Shown here piece by piece: positions 45,113 through 53,351 of a DNA stretch of 64,000 bases (position 1 is the first letter of the stretch; the number at the start of each line of letters is the position of its first letter). The position numbers were made by a program, and so were the translations under genes. Origin of the DNA: an uncultured Collinsella sp. (lineage in GTDB: Bacteria; Actinomycetota; Coriobacteriia; Coriobacteriales; Coriobacteriaceae); NCBI GenBank assembly GCA_900757595.1, contig CAAEOL010000031.1, positions 1-64,000 on the forward strand. Reading direction: 5' to 3'. The notes beneath the pieces are model-generated. The model had not been told where the DNA came from and made no database searches. It worked only from the letters and a program-made list of their open reading frames with translations.

Positions 45113-45673
45113 ATGAAGTTTGTTTGCCCCGTTTGCGGTTATGTGGAAGAGTTCGACGGCGACCAGCTGCCCGAGGATTTCAAGTGCCCCCAGTGCGGCG
45201 TTCCCGGCTCTCGCTTCCTGAAGCAGGAGGAGGGTCAGCTCGAGTGGGCTGCCGAGCACGTCGTGGGCGTCGCCAAGATGGAGGGCGTCTCCGAGGACAT
45301 CGTTGCTGACCTGCGCGCCAACTTTGAGGGCGAGTGCTCCGAGGTCGGTATGTACCTGGCCATGGCTCGCGTTGCTCATCGCGAGGGTTATCCCGAGATC
45401 GGCCTGTACTGGGAGAAGGCTGCCCACGAGGAGGCCGAGCACGCCGCCAAGTTCGCCGAGCTCCTGGGCGAGGTTGTGACCGACTCCACCAAGAAGAACC
45501 TCGAGATGCGCGTTGAGGCCGAGAATGGCGCCACCGCCGGCAAGACCGATCTTGCCAAGCGCGCCAAGGCCGCTGGCCTCGATGCCATCCACGACACCGT
45601 GCACGAGATGGCTCGCGACGAGGCTCGCCACGGCAAGGCTTTCGCCGGTCTGCTCAAGCGCTACTTTGGCTAA
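45113..45673 (+). CDS. rbr: Rubrerythrin, rubredoxin-first form
   Basis: A 186-residue peroxide-reducing diiron protein. A rubredoxin domain comes first (Cys5, Cys8, Cys25, Cys28; CPVCGY ... CPQCG), followed by a ferritin-like four-helix domain with iron ligands in [15 protein letters not shown] and [11 protein letters not shown]. This order is the reverse of classical rubrerythrin and is the form known as reverse rubrerythrin in Clostridium, where it reduces hydrogen peroxide with NADH-derived electrons. ATG 45113; the 31 codons upstream in frame belong to the structured leader. Confidence 0.95.
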   Translation: MKFVCPVCGYVEEFDGDQLPEDFKCPQCGVPGSRFLKQEEGQLEWAAEHVVGVAKMEGVSEDIVADLRANFEGECSEVGMYLAMARVAHREGYPEIGLYWEKAAHEEAEHAAKFAELLGEVVTDSTKKNLEMRVEAENGATAGKTDLAKRAKAAGLDAIHDTVHEMARDEARHGKAFAGLLKRYFG

Positions 45674-45707
45674 GCCAGCCGCCTGAGAGATAATCTCTAG
45701 CTCGATG

Positions 45708-45737
45708 AGGCCCGGACCGCAAGATCCGGGCCTTTTT
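45708..45737 (+). terminator. Rho-independent terminator of rubrerythrin
   Basis: 9-bp stem AGGCCCGGA / TCCGGGCCT, 8-base loop, then TTTT. Confidence 0.92.
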
Positions 45738-45803
45738 CGTGTCTAGCGAACCAGTTAACGTCCCAAAAAAGGACCACCTTCGGCATCGGCTTCGCGTCAA
45801 AAA

Positions 45804-45926
45804 CTAAGTGAGTAGTCTTTTGGGAACTTGTCGAGCAGACCATCCGTATTGCTTTATAAAACCGCAGGTAGATAGCTTGCCGCAAAACAATCTGGTCGCC
45901 ATCACGCTAAAAGTCTACTCACTTAG
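45804..45926 (+). repeat. 123-bp ERIC-like palindrome, copy B
   Basis: Ends CTAAGTGAGTAG and CTACTCACTTAG, core GCAGGTAGAT at offset 60. Its right end provides the last codons (NLSE) and the TAG stop of the leftward 375-residue gene. Confidence 0.92.
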
Positions 45927-47042
45927 ATTTGCAACCGTCCATGATCGGGCCTTTTTGTGTCTAACGGGTATCTTTTTGTCGATTTCTCCCAGGTTTGACC
46001 AGTCAACGAATAGCTCAGACCGAAGTAATGCCTCGGCCCCTTGCTCCTCCAAGCTTTTATCGCGATATTCAACATCGAGCAACCTGCACACGGCCTTAAC
46101 AATCGCGTGGAATCTATCCTCATCGGATATCTGTCCGTGTGTCAGGAGAAATACATCGTAGCCCATGGCCTGAAGCGCCGTCATGCGGTCGGCGTCGCGC
46201 AAGCCATCCCCGGCTCGCCCGTGTGAGCCCTTTCCTTGGCATTCAATGGCCACCTGTCGCTCTCCGTCCGGCGAAGACAGAAGTAGGTCAATGTATACGC
46301 GGGACTTGCCTACAATCGCCCGAGCACTTGCGCTTAGCGCCACTTCGACATTGAGCTCTATGCCGCAAAAACCTTCGCCTCCCAGGGATCGTGGCAACCC
46401 AAGCAACAAATACGTCTCAACCTCAAAAGGCGATGCGGCACCCAGTGGAACGAGATGAGATACCGCGACAAATCGCTTGCCGTACCGCATCCCACAAACA
46501 TCTGAGCAAAAACGGTCAAGGTCTTCGCCCAAAACCAAAGCGTCGCGCCTCCATAAATTTGAGGCGGCGCCGTCCTCGGACGGACAGCGCGCCCAACCCA
46601 AGGTTGCCGGAATCGCGCCCGACTCAATTGCACGCGAAAGCTCTGCCTCGAGTGCTGCTGGCAAGGCACAAACCGTAAACAAGCCGCACATCTCCGCCAA
46701 CACCAAAAAAAGCTGGAGATCCGTCAGATGCCGCGACATGATGAATGCCGTCAGCAGAGGAGACGTAACCAAAAACCCATGTTCCGTTTCCAGCACGGAT
46801 TCCCTGGGGAACTCGCCTAGGAACAGCCGCTGCCTAATGCTGACAGGGCAAGTCCGCTTGCCTCTCGTCCGAACCAATGTATACAGCGGAAAGCCGAGCA
46901 CAACCGTAGCCGTCGGGTTACGGGCGAGCTCGCATCGCCGCCGGTCTTCTTCCGGTCGCGGGAGCGGCGGACACAGAGCGCGGGCCTGAGGGGGCAAGCG
47001 CCAGTACTTAAAAGCCGATATGTCACAAAGTAGATCCTTCAT
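45915..47042 (-). CDS. Nuclease-like hypothetical protein bracketed by repeats
   Basis: A 375-residue protein. The C-terminal third has SRVYIDLLLSS, then VAIECQGKGSH and YDVFLLTHGQISD, a pattern like the Vsr/DUF559 branch of the PD-(D/E)xK fold with ExQ in place of ExK. The N-terminal part contains several Cys and a basic strip but no family I know; an AbiEi-like arrangement is possible. ATG 47042 lacks a good ribosome site. The last four residues and the stop codon are contributed by repeat copy B, and copy C lies just upstream, so the gene is flanked by direct copies 1.4 kb apart. Function unknown. Confidence 0.7.
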   Translation of the reverse strand: MKDLLCDISAFKYWRLPPQARALCPPLPRPEEDRRRCELARNPTATVVLGFPLYTLVRTRGKRTCPVSIRQRLFLGEFPRESVLETEHGFLVTSPLLTAFIMSRHLTDLQLFLVLAEMCGLFTVCALPAALEAELSRAIESGAIPATLGWARCPSEDGAASNLWRRDALVLGEDLDRFCSDVCGMRYGKRFVAVSHLVPLGAASPFEVETYLLLGLPRSLGGEGFCGIELNVEVALSASARAIVGKSRVYIDLLLSSPDGERQVAIECQGKGSHGRAGDGLRDADRMTALQAMGYDVFLLTHGQISDEDRFHAIVKAVCRLLDVEYRDKSLEEQGAEALLRSELFVDWSNLGEIDKKIPVRHKKARSWTVANLSE

Positions 47043-47085
47043 AGGCACAGGAAAACACGAATTTCAACCCGGGCGCTCACGCATT

Positions 47086-47192
47086 GGCGCGAACGCGCCG
47101 AAAAGGGCGCCGAACGGACTACTTAGTTTTCAACAGCCCTCCCCAACTGGCCAAAAGCTTGCCAAAAGCTGGACGGAGCGCTGTTGAAAACT
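47086..47192. other. Cluster of hairpins between the nuclease-like gene and repeat copy C
   Basis: A short hairpin GGCGCG / CGCGCC at 47086-47099, then a 13-bp inverted repeat AGTTTTCAACAGC / GCTGTTGAAAACT at 47125-47192. The latter's loop carries two GCCAAAAGCT direct repeats and is followed by CATTTTT. It may be a terminator or another small palindromic element; no gene here. Confidence 0.5.
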
Positions 47193-47222
47193 CATTTTTC
47201 GCTCATGCGGAAGCCTTGCACA

Positions 47223-47345
47223 GCAAGTGAGTAGACTATTTAGGACCCGCCGAGCAGACCGCCCATACTGCTTTACAAAATCGCAGGTAGATGGATTGCT
47301 TCAAAACGGCCTGCTCGCCAAAGCGCCAAAAGTCTACTCACTTAG
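47223..47345 (+). repeat. 123-bp ERIC-like palindrome, copy C
   Basis: Same length and core position as copies A and B; the first two bases differ (GC for CT). The inner stem CGAGCAG / CTGCTCG is perfect and differs from copy A's AGCACA / TGTGCT, a compensatory change. Its right end supplies the final residues NLSE and the stop of pdxR. Confidence 0.92.
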
Positions 47346-48773
47346 GTTAGAGGGCGCATCCATTAGCTGCGATTCCAGGGTATTTAGCGCATTTGGACTC
47401 AAATCGTCGTACTGGACAAGGATTCGAGTCGGGCTTGCAGGGACATATGCGCCATCGGCGCACCATAGACAGTCATTGATATCGATGTAAGGGGTGCTCG
47501 AGCGCGTGAGGGCGCGTGTAAAAGAGGTTCCGCCCGTAACACGCTGCGCAACCACGACGCAGTAAAGACCCGCATCCGCATGTTCGATCGAAACCTCCCC
47601 CGCCGGAAATGCCTTCCGTACAAGCGTCGCCAGGCCATCACGCGCCTCGCGAGCACGAACGCGCACGCGGTTCACATGCCGCTCGTAATCGCCCGATTCC
47701 AGCAAACGCGCCAAGGCGACCTGGTCAACAGAACTCACCGACGAGGCATAAAAGCCAAGGCTGCGTCTAAACCGTTCCATCAGCTCATCGGGCAGGACCA
47801 TATACGCCAAACGCAGGGCCGACGACAGACTTTTTGAAAACGTGTTGGTGTAGATGACCGATTGGGCGGCATCAATCGACGCGAGCGCGGGAATCGGCTT
47901 ACCGGCAAGGCGAAACTCGCAATCAAAGTCATCTTCGATGAGATACCGGTCCGGCTGCTCGGCGGCCCAGCCCAGCAGGGCATAGCGACGCGCAATGCTC
48001 GTCACAAGGCCGGTCGGATACTGATGGGACGGCATCAGGTGAAGGACATCCGCCCCGGTTTTCTGCAGAGCGCTCAAGTCCACGCCCTCACCGTCCAACG
48101 GGATATACCGCACTTCGCAACCCATGGCCTGATAGATGCGCGTCAAACGCAAATACCCCGGATCCTCAACGGCATACACCTTGTCCGCGCCAAGCAGCTG
48201 AACCAACATGGTATCGAGCAACTGGGCGCCCGCACCGATAACGATGTTGTCGGGATCGACATTCATACCCCTCGTCCCGCGTAGATGGTGCGCAATCGCA
48301 CGTCGCAGCCGAGCGGTGCCCTGCGCCGGCGCGGGCGAAAAGATTTCGCGCTCGTCTTCGGACGTCAGTGTCGCCCGTAGCGCGCTTTGCCAAAGCCGCG
48401 CCGCCTCCAAAGCGGAAGGAGAAAGAGCCTCGAACTGCTCGGTCTGTCCGTCGGAATCATGCGCGCTGGGGCCAGCAGAGACAGCATCTCGGTCGATATC
48501 CCCCGCGGCCAAAGACAAAACCGGTGCATCGGGAAGCTCGCACGCGTAGTAACCACGCCGCGGCTTTGAGCAAATATAACCCTCGGCAAGCAACTGGCTA
48601 TATGCATTCTCGATGGTAATGACACTGATTCCCAGATGACTCGCAAAGGCGCGCTTGGACGGCAGATGCTCCCCCGCCGCAATACGTCCAGCTACGATAT
48701 CATCTCGAATTTGCTGGTAAATATACTCATAGAGCGATGCTTCGCCGCGGTTTTCCAAATTATAGTCAAGCAT
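47334..48773 (-). CDS. pdxR: MocR/PdxR-type regulator with aminotransferase domain
   Basis: A 479-residue GntR-family protein of the MocR subgroup: an N-terminal winged helix (LYEYIYQQIRDDIVAGRIAAGEHLPSKR shortened here as residues 9-75) and a class I aminotransferase-like domain (about 110-470) with the PLP-lysine segment YTNTFSKSLSSALRL. ATG 48773 has AGGTGA upstream. It is divergent from pdxS, the standard arrangement for PdxR, which activates PLP synthesis when PLP is low. The C-terminal residues NLSE come from repeat copy C. Confidence 0.9.
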   Translation of the reverse strand: MLDYNLENRGEASLYEYIYQQIRDDIVAGRIAAGEHLPSKRAFASHLGISVITIENAYSQLLAEGYICSKPRRGYYACELPDAPVLSLAAGDIDRDAVSAGPSAHDSDGQTEQFEALSPSALEAARLWQSALRATLTSEDEREIFSPAPAQGTARLRRAIAHHLRGTRGMNVDPDNIVIGAGAQLLDTMLVQLLGADKVYAVEDPGYLRLTRIYQAMGCEVRYIPLDGEGVDLSALQKTGADVLHLMPSHQYPTGLVTSIARRYALLGWAAEQPDRYLIEDDFDCEFRLAGKPIPALASIDAAQSVIYTNTFSKSLSSALRLAYMVLPDELMERFRRSLGFYASSVSSVDQVALARLLESGDYERHVNRVRVRAREARDGLATLVRKAFPAGEVSIEHADAGLYCVVVAQRVTGGTSFTRALTRSSTPYIDINDCLWCADGAYVPASPTRILVQYDDLSPNALNTLESQLMDAPSNLSE

Positions 48774-48784
48774 GAGTTTGTCAC

Positions 48785-48828
48785 CTGACCTTATCGAGTC
48801 ATTCAATCTGGTATTAGTCTGACCTTGT
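48785..48828. promoter_or_regulatory. Direct repeat in the pdxR-pdxS intergenic region
   Basis: CTGACCTTAT (48785) and CTGACCTTGT (48819), 34 bp apart start to start, with CTGGTATTAG between them. MocR proteins such as GabR bind paired direct repeats at about this spacing, so this is the likely PdxR site. Confidence 0.5.
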
Positions 48829-48918
48829 TATTATCTCGAAAACTGAGTATTTCGCCATGCCCAGCTCCCCGATAGGATATTCCGTCAAGCAATGCACATG
48901 CCAACCAAGGGAGCAACC

Positions 48919-49809
48919 ATGGCAGAACAGACCAGCAAGGCCGATCGCGTTAAACTCAACCGCGAGCTCGCGCAGATGCTCAAGGGCGGCGTCATCATGG
49001 ACGTCACCACGCCCGAGCAGGCACGTATCGCCGAGGAGGCAGGCGCCTGCGCCGTCATGGCTCTCGAGCGCATCCCGGCCGACATCCGCGCCGCCGGCGG
49101 CGTGTCGCGCATGAGTGACCCCAAGATGATCAAGGGCATTCAAGAGGCCGTCTCCATCCCCGTCATGGCCAAGTGCCGCATCGGTCACATCGTCGAGGCG
49201 CAGGTCCTTCAGGCCATCGAGATCGACTACATCGATGAGTCCGAGGTTCTCTCCCCCGCCGACGATGTCTACCACATCGATAAGACCCAGTTTGACGTCC
49301 CGTTTGTCTGCGGTGCCCGCGATCTGGGCGAAGCGTTGCGCCGTGTTGCCGAGGGCGCCACAATGATTCGCACCAAGGGCGAGCCGGGCACGGGCGACGT
49401 CGTCCAAGCCGTGCGCCACATGCGCAAGATTCAAAAGCAAATCCGCGACGTTGCTGCTCTGCGCGATGACGAGCTCTTTGAGGCAGCTAAGCAACTGCAA
49501 GTTCCAGTCGAGCTTGTGCGCGAGGTCCATGCCACGGGCAAGCTTCCCGTGGTGAACTTTGCCGCCGGCGGTGTAGCAACCCCCGCGGACGCCGCGCTGA
49601 TGATGCAGCTGGGTGCCGAGGGCGTCTTTGTCGGCTCGGGCATCTTTAAGAGCGGCGACCCCGCCAAACGCGCCGCCGCCATCGTTAAGGCTGTGGCAAA
49701 CTTCACCGACGCCAAGCTCATTGCCGAGCTTTCTGAGGACCTGGGCGAGGCCATGGTCGGTATCAACGCTGACGAGATCGAGATCATCATGGAGGAGCGC
49801 GGACGCTAG
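48919..49809 (+). CDS. pdxS: Pyridoxal 5'-phosphate synthase subunit PdxS
   Basis: A 296-residue PdxS, the synthase subunit that makes PLP from ribose 5-phosphate, glyceraldehyde 3-phosphate and ammonia. Characteristic stretches: [67 protein letters not shown] and [24 protein letters not shown] 48919 follows AAGGGAG. Forms an operon with pdxT, 19 bases downstream. Confidence 0.97.
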   Translation: MAEQTSKADRVKLNRELAQMLKGGVIMDVTTPEQARIAEEAGACAVMALERIPADIRAAGGVSRMSDPKMIKGIQEAVSIPVMAKCRIGHIVEAQVLQAIEIDYIDESEVLSPADDVYHIDKTQFDVPFVCGARDLGEALRRVAEGATMIRTKGEPGTGDVVQAVRHMRKIQKQIRDVAALRDDELFEAAKQLQVPVELVREVHATGKLPVVNFAAGGVATPADAALMMQLGAEGVFVGSGIFKSGDPAKRAAAIVKAVANFTDAKLIAELSEDLGEAMVGINADEIEIIMEERGR

Positions 49810-49828
49810 TCGGCAGAAAGGATCGCAC

Positions 49829-50416
49829 ATGAGCGATTATGCAGGCCAGACGGTCGCCGTGCTGGCGGTCCAAGGTGCTTTTGCCGAGCACGAGGCGAGG
49901 CTGTCCGAGCTCGGCGCACGTTGTGTTGAGCTGAGGCAGGCGGCCGATTTACAACAGAACTTTGACCGCCTGGTTCTCCCCGGCGGCGAGTCCACCGTTC
50001 AGGGCAAGCTGCTTGCCGAGCTTGGCATGCTCGACGGGCTTCGCGCCCGCATTGTTGAGGGCATGCCCGTCCTGGGCACCTGCGCCGGCTTGATTCTATT
50101 GGCGCGCGATCTTGCCGCCCACGACGATAAGGGGACGCCGCGTTTGGCGACCATGGATGTACTTGTCGAGCGCAATGCCTACGGCAGACAGCTCGGCAGC
50201 TTTCGAACCAAGGGACAGGTAGACGGCATCGACGGTGAAGTGCCACTGACGTTTATCCGCGCACCCCGCATCGTCGAGGTCCACGGCGACGCCAAGGCCC
50301 TGGCAGAGGTCGATGGTCGCATCGTCGCCGCGCGCCAAGGCAAACAACTCGGCGTGACCTTCCACCCCGAACTCGACGACGACACCCGCCTCCACGAACT
50401 GTTCCTACAAATGTAG
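49829..50416 (+). CDS. pdxT: Pyridoxal 5'-phosphate synthase glutaminase subunit PdxT
   Basis: A 195-residue class I glutaminase that supplies ammonia to PdxS. Motifs LPGGESTVQGKLL, the nucleophile Cys in LGTCAGLILLA, and the His/Glu of GVTFHPEL are in place. ATG 49829 follows AGAAAGGA. Confidence 0.96.
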   Translation: MSDYAGQTVAVLAVQGAFAEHEARLSELGARCVELRQAADLQQNFDRLVLPGGESTVQGKLLAELGMLDGLRARIVEGMPVLGTCAGLILLARDLAAHDDKGTPRLATMDVLVERNAYGRQLGSFRTKGQVDGIDGEVPLTFIRAPRIVEVHGDAKALAEVDGRIVAARQGKQLGVTFHPELDDDTRLHELFLQM

Positions 50417-50439
50417 GCATCGAAATCAACAAACGAAAC

Positions 50440-50503
50440 GAGAGCGGATAATCTCCCACTTCAAGCTTGGATGCAGGCTCAAACCGGGAGATTATCCACT
50501 CTC
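50440..50503. repeat. Long palindrome, 18-bp arms
   Basis: GAGAGCGGATAATCTCCC pairs with GGGAGATTATCCACTCTC, one mismatch, 28-base loop. No U-tract follows, so it may be a REP-like element rather than a terminator. Confidence 0.7.
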
Positions 50504-50510
50504 ATGCTAT

Positions 50511-50571
50511 GTAGTCATTGGGGTCGCTCTTAAACGACTACTCAAACAAGAACGTTCCCAACGACTACATT
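50511..50571. repeat. Imperfect GTAGTC palindrome
   Basis: TGTAGTC-AT-TGGG near the left end pairs with CCCA-AC-GACTACA near the right end; an inner ACGACTAC repeats the arm motif. Confidence 0.45.
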
Positions 50572-50582
50572 GCGATAGACAA

Positions 50583-50639
50583 CCACGTTTGCTCAGATAA
50601 AACCGACCAAAATAAACCTGTCCCTTTTTGGCAGGTTTT
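50583..50639 (+). repeat. CCTGTCCC-loop palindromic repeat, copy 2
   Basis: Inverted copy of the 26528-26582 element: CCACGTTTGCTCAGATAAAA then GACCAAAATAAACCTGTCCC and TTTTTGGCAGGTTTT. About 50 of 57 bases match copy 1. Confidence 0.8.
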
Positions 50640-50706
50640 GATCAAGGCAACGCCGATGTTTTGGCAACGCCAGCGAGCGCCGCCCAGGGCGAACAAGTTG
50701 GCATGA

Positions 50707-50747
50707 AAAAGGCAAGGCATAGACCTTCTGGTCATGCCTTGCCTTTT
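50707..50747. terminator. Bidirectional terminator
   Basis: AAAAGGCAAGGCAT pairs with ATGCCTTGCCTTTT, a 14-bp stem with A and T runs at both sides. Placed to end pdxST transcripts or those of the leftward RGG gene. Confidence 0.8.
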
Positions 50748-50789
50748 GAATGACAAATTGTCGCCCTGGGTGGCGCGCAGCGTCAACTA

Positions 50790-50817
50790 GTTACGCGGTT
50801 TGGTAAAACCGCGTAAC
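50790..50817 (-). terminator. Hairpin at the end of the RGG-protein gene
   Basis: Perfect 12-bp stem GTTACGCGGTTT / AAACCGCGTAAC with a 4-base loop, three bases after the stop codon on the minus strand; no clear U-tract. Confidence 0.5.
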
Positions 50818-50819
50818 CC

Positions 50820-51578
50820 CTAAAAGCGGTTGCCGCGGAAGCCGCCACCGTTGCGGCCGCCACGATCGCCACCGCGACCGCCGCGGTCACCACCACGGCC
50901 ACCGCGATCGCCAAAGCCGCCGCGACCGCCACGGTCGCCGCCACGGCCACCGCGATCGTCACGGCCGCCGCGAGGACCGCGGTCCTCGTCCAGGCCCATG
51001 GCGACGAGCGGAGCGATAACCTTATCGAGAGCGGCCATCAGCTCGGTAGCCTCCTCGTAAGAAAGCTCGGGCAGGAGCTTCTCCTTCTTGTTGGCAAGCT
51101 CGACCAGGCCCTCAGCGGCATCCTCGGCAGCGAAGACAACGATCTTGCGCATATCGCCCTCGGCGTCGTCGATGCGGCCGACCAGATCGGCAGCCTCGGC
51201 CTCGGCCATCAGGCCATCGAGCTCACGAAGGCGCATGCCCAGCAGGTCGGACATTTCCTTCTGCTCCATCTTGGGCTTGAGGTCAAGAAGCTTGATGGCA
51301 CGCTCGATGTTCGCCATGCGCTCGGCCTTGGCCTCCTCCTCCTTGGAAATAGCAAAGCGACGGCTACGCAGCAGGCGGGCGGCCTTCTGCATCTTGTCCA
51401 TCAGCTCTTCGTCATCGTAATCAACGGCGGCCTCGACAACCTCGGCCTCCTCCTCGGCGGAAACCTCGTCAGCAGCCTCAACCTCAGCAGCTTCGGTCTC
51501 CACGGTCTCGACTGCCTCAACCTCGGCAGCCATGGTCTCGTTCTCGGTCTCGTTCATAATCTCTTCGTTCTCAGACAT
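50820..51578 (-). CDS. Acidic protein with C-terminal RGG repeats
   Basis: A 252-residue protein in three parts: a Glu/Ala/Val-rich acidic region (residues 1-60), a helical middle (about 65-195) that may include a winged-helix-like unit (EQKEMSDLLGMRLRELDGLM), and a tail of about 55 residues made of RGG/GGDRGG repeats ending GGFRGNRF. RGG boxes bind RNA and promote condensates. No family name recognised. ATG 51578 follows AAGGAG. The tail codons are GC-extreme (CGC/GGC), so repeat-length variation between strains is likely. Confidence 0.8.
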   Translation of the reverse strand: MSENEEIMNETENETMAAEVEAVETVETEAAEVEAADEVSAEEEAEVVEAAVDYDDEELMDKMQKAARLLRSRRFAISKEEEAKAERMANIERAIKLLDLKPKMEQKEMSDLLGMRLRELDGLMAEAEAADLVGRIDDAEGDMRKIVVFAAEDAAEGLVELANKKEKLLPELSYEEATELMAALDKVIAPLVAMGLDEDRGPRGGRDDRGGRGGDRGGRGGFGDRGGRGGDRGGRGGDRGGRNGGGFRGNRF

Positions 51579-51730
51579 GAGACTCCTTCTTGGCCCTCTC
51601 GGGCATCATCGCCCCATTCGCGGGGCCCGTCGCGCACTCTTTGCGCTTTAAACATTCATGCCTCTCGGCAAAACGTCCATTAGTTTATGGTGTCGCCATC
51701 CAATCTAGCTGCAGAATCTATGTGCACACA

Positions 51731-53146
51731 TTAATGCGACATGTGCGACTCGCGGCGAGCGTACACCAGCGACACCACGAACCCGACCACGGCAATTACA
51801 GCCGCCACACGCACGGCAGCTGCAAATCCAATCGCCTGGGCAACGTCCGTCGCAACGCCAGCGGCACCGGCAGTCGCCGCAGAACTCGAGAGCAGGCCGA
51901 TAAACAGCGACGGGCCAAACGATGCGGCAATCATGTTCCACGTGTTGAGCAATGCCGTTCCGTGAGGATGCTCAGCGGCAGGAAGCGTCTCCAAGCCGGC
52001 CGTCTGCGAGGGGCTCAGCACCAGGCCGACTCCGGCATACACCACAACGGTCAGCGCCACGACGACGCCGATGTTCATGCTTGCCGCCGTCATCGAGATT
52101 GCAGTCTGCCCCACGGCAATCAGGGCAAAGCCGACCGGCAGCAGCGGCCATGCGCCACGGGCGTCCATCACGCGTCCGCCCACAATCGAGGTCACGGCGT
52201 TGCAGGCAATCGCCGGCAAAATGAGCAGGCCCGCAACAAGTGCGGTCATGCCGTAGGCACCTTCAAAATAGAGCGGCAACAAAACACTCATCGAGAACGT
52301 CGTCATCATCGACACCACCACAAGCAGGCACGCAGGCCAAAAGCGAACGCTCGCCATGGGACGCACGTTAAGCACCGGATGCTCGAGCTTGAGCTGACGG
52401 GCCGCAAACAGGCCGAGCAGCACAACGGCAGCGAAAAGCGCCACGACACCGGCAATCAGATTGGTCGAGAACTCACCCACGGAATACACAAACGCCGTAA
52501 TGCCGGCAGCGAGCAAAACAACCGACAGAATGTCAAGCGTGGTGTTCGAGCGCTCTCCGACATTCTGGACATGTTTTACGCCCGCCGCAGCGACCGCAAT
52601 GCCGCCCACCAGCGGCACTACGAACACCGCCCTCCAGCCAAATAACGTGCACATAAGACCGCTAATCACGGGTCCAAACGCCGGTCCTAGCGTAATGCAG
52701 GCGCCGCCCAGGCTCAGATACAGACCGAGCTTCTCGCGCGGGGCGCAAGACAGCACCACGTTCATCATGAGCGGGAACAAGATGCCCGATCCCGCAGCCT
52801 GCAAAATACGACTTGGCAGCAAAACGCTAAACGACGGAGCGACCAGGCACAGGACTTCGCCGGCGACCATGCATCCGCATGCGAAAAACAGCAGCTTGCG
52901 CGTCGAGAAACGGCCGGACAGGAAGGCCATGATGGCCGTAAAAATCGACGTCACGATCATGTAGCCTGAGACGAGCCACTGTGCCGTGGTGGCACTCACC
53001 GAAAAGGCTGCCATAATGTCGTGCAACGCCACGTTAATGATGTTCTCGTTAAACGCGGCAACAAAGGCTGCAATATACATTACGACGAGAATCGCCACAG
53101 AGGCCGATGGCGTTACTTGAACTTGTTGCTGAGATTTGCTCCCCAT
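51731..53146 (-). CDS. MFS drug exporter, DHA2/EmrB-like
   Basis: A 471-residue permease with about 12-14 membrane helices. The N-terminal half carries NENIINVALHDIMAAF, AQWLVSGYM and the helix 2-3 loop GRFSTRKLLFF, all typical of the DHA2 drug:proton antiporters; GPAFGPVISGLM is motif C-like. ATG 53146 has AGGAAGGAA upstream; the frame extends another 137 codons opposite the deformylase gene, which is a shadow. Divergent from that deformylase homologue. Substrate unknown. Confidence 0.88.
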   Translation of the reverse strand: MGSKSQQQVQVTPSASVAILVVMYIAAFVAAFNENIINVALHDIMAAFSVSATTAQWLVSGYMIVTSIFTAIMAFLSGRFSTRKLLFFACGCMVAGEVLCLVAPSFSVLLPSRILQAAGSGILFPLMMNVVLSCAPREKLGLYLSLGGACITLGPAFGPVISGLMCTLFGWRAVFVVPLVGGIAVAAAGVKHVQNVGERSNTTLDILSVVLLAAGITAFVYSVGEFSTNLIAGVVALFAAVVLLGLFAARQLKLEHPVLNVRPMASVRFWPACLLVVVSMMTTFSMSVLLPLYFEGAYGMTALVAGLLILPAIACNAVTSIVGGRVMDARGAWPLLPVGFALIAVGQTAISMTAASMNIGVVVALTVVVYAGVGLVLSPSQTAGLETLPAAEHPHGTALLNTWNMIAASFGPSLFIGLLSSSAATAGAAGVATDVAQAIGFAAAVRVAAVIAVVGFVVSLVYARRESHMSH

Positions 53147-53351
53147 GCATTTCCTTCCTCTTGGAACGACAGTCGCATCGCCCCAGAGGAACGGTCCAGG
53201 GCGAAAAATGAGCCCTAGACTTACGCCAGACGCCGTACACGACGAATCTGGCAACATGGTCCAACATCGAAAGATTGTAACGCGGACGCACAGCTTTCCT
53301 TCCGCGCTATTATTAAAAGTCCACGAAAGCATAAGACATGAGGAGCCCGCC

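Larger units (their letters stand above)
50417..50819. other. Hairpin-rich intergenic region
   Basis: No gene. In order: an 18-bp inverted repeat (50440-50503), an imperfect GTAGTC palindrome (50511-50571), CCTGTCCC repeat copy 2 (50583-50639), a likely terminator (50707-50747) and a hairpin at 50790-50817. The non-coding density of palindromes is the highest in the window. Confidence 0.7.

Noticed and set aside
45697..45885. A 62-codon minus-strand frame between rubrerythrin and the nuclease-like gene
   Set aside because: It lies within the terminator and repeat copy B and has no ribosome site.
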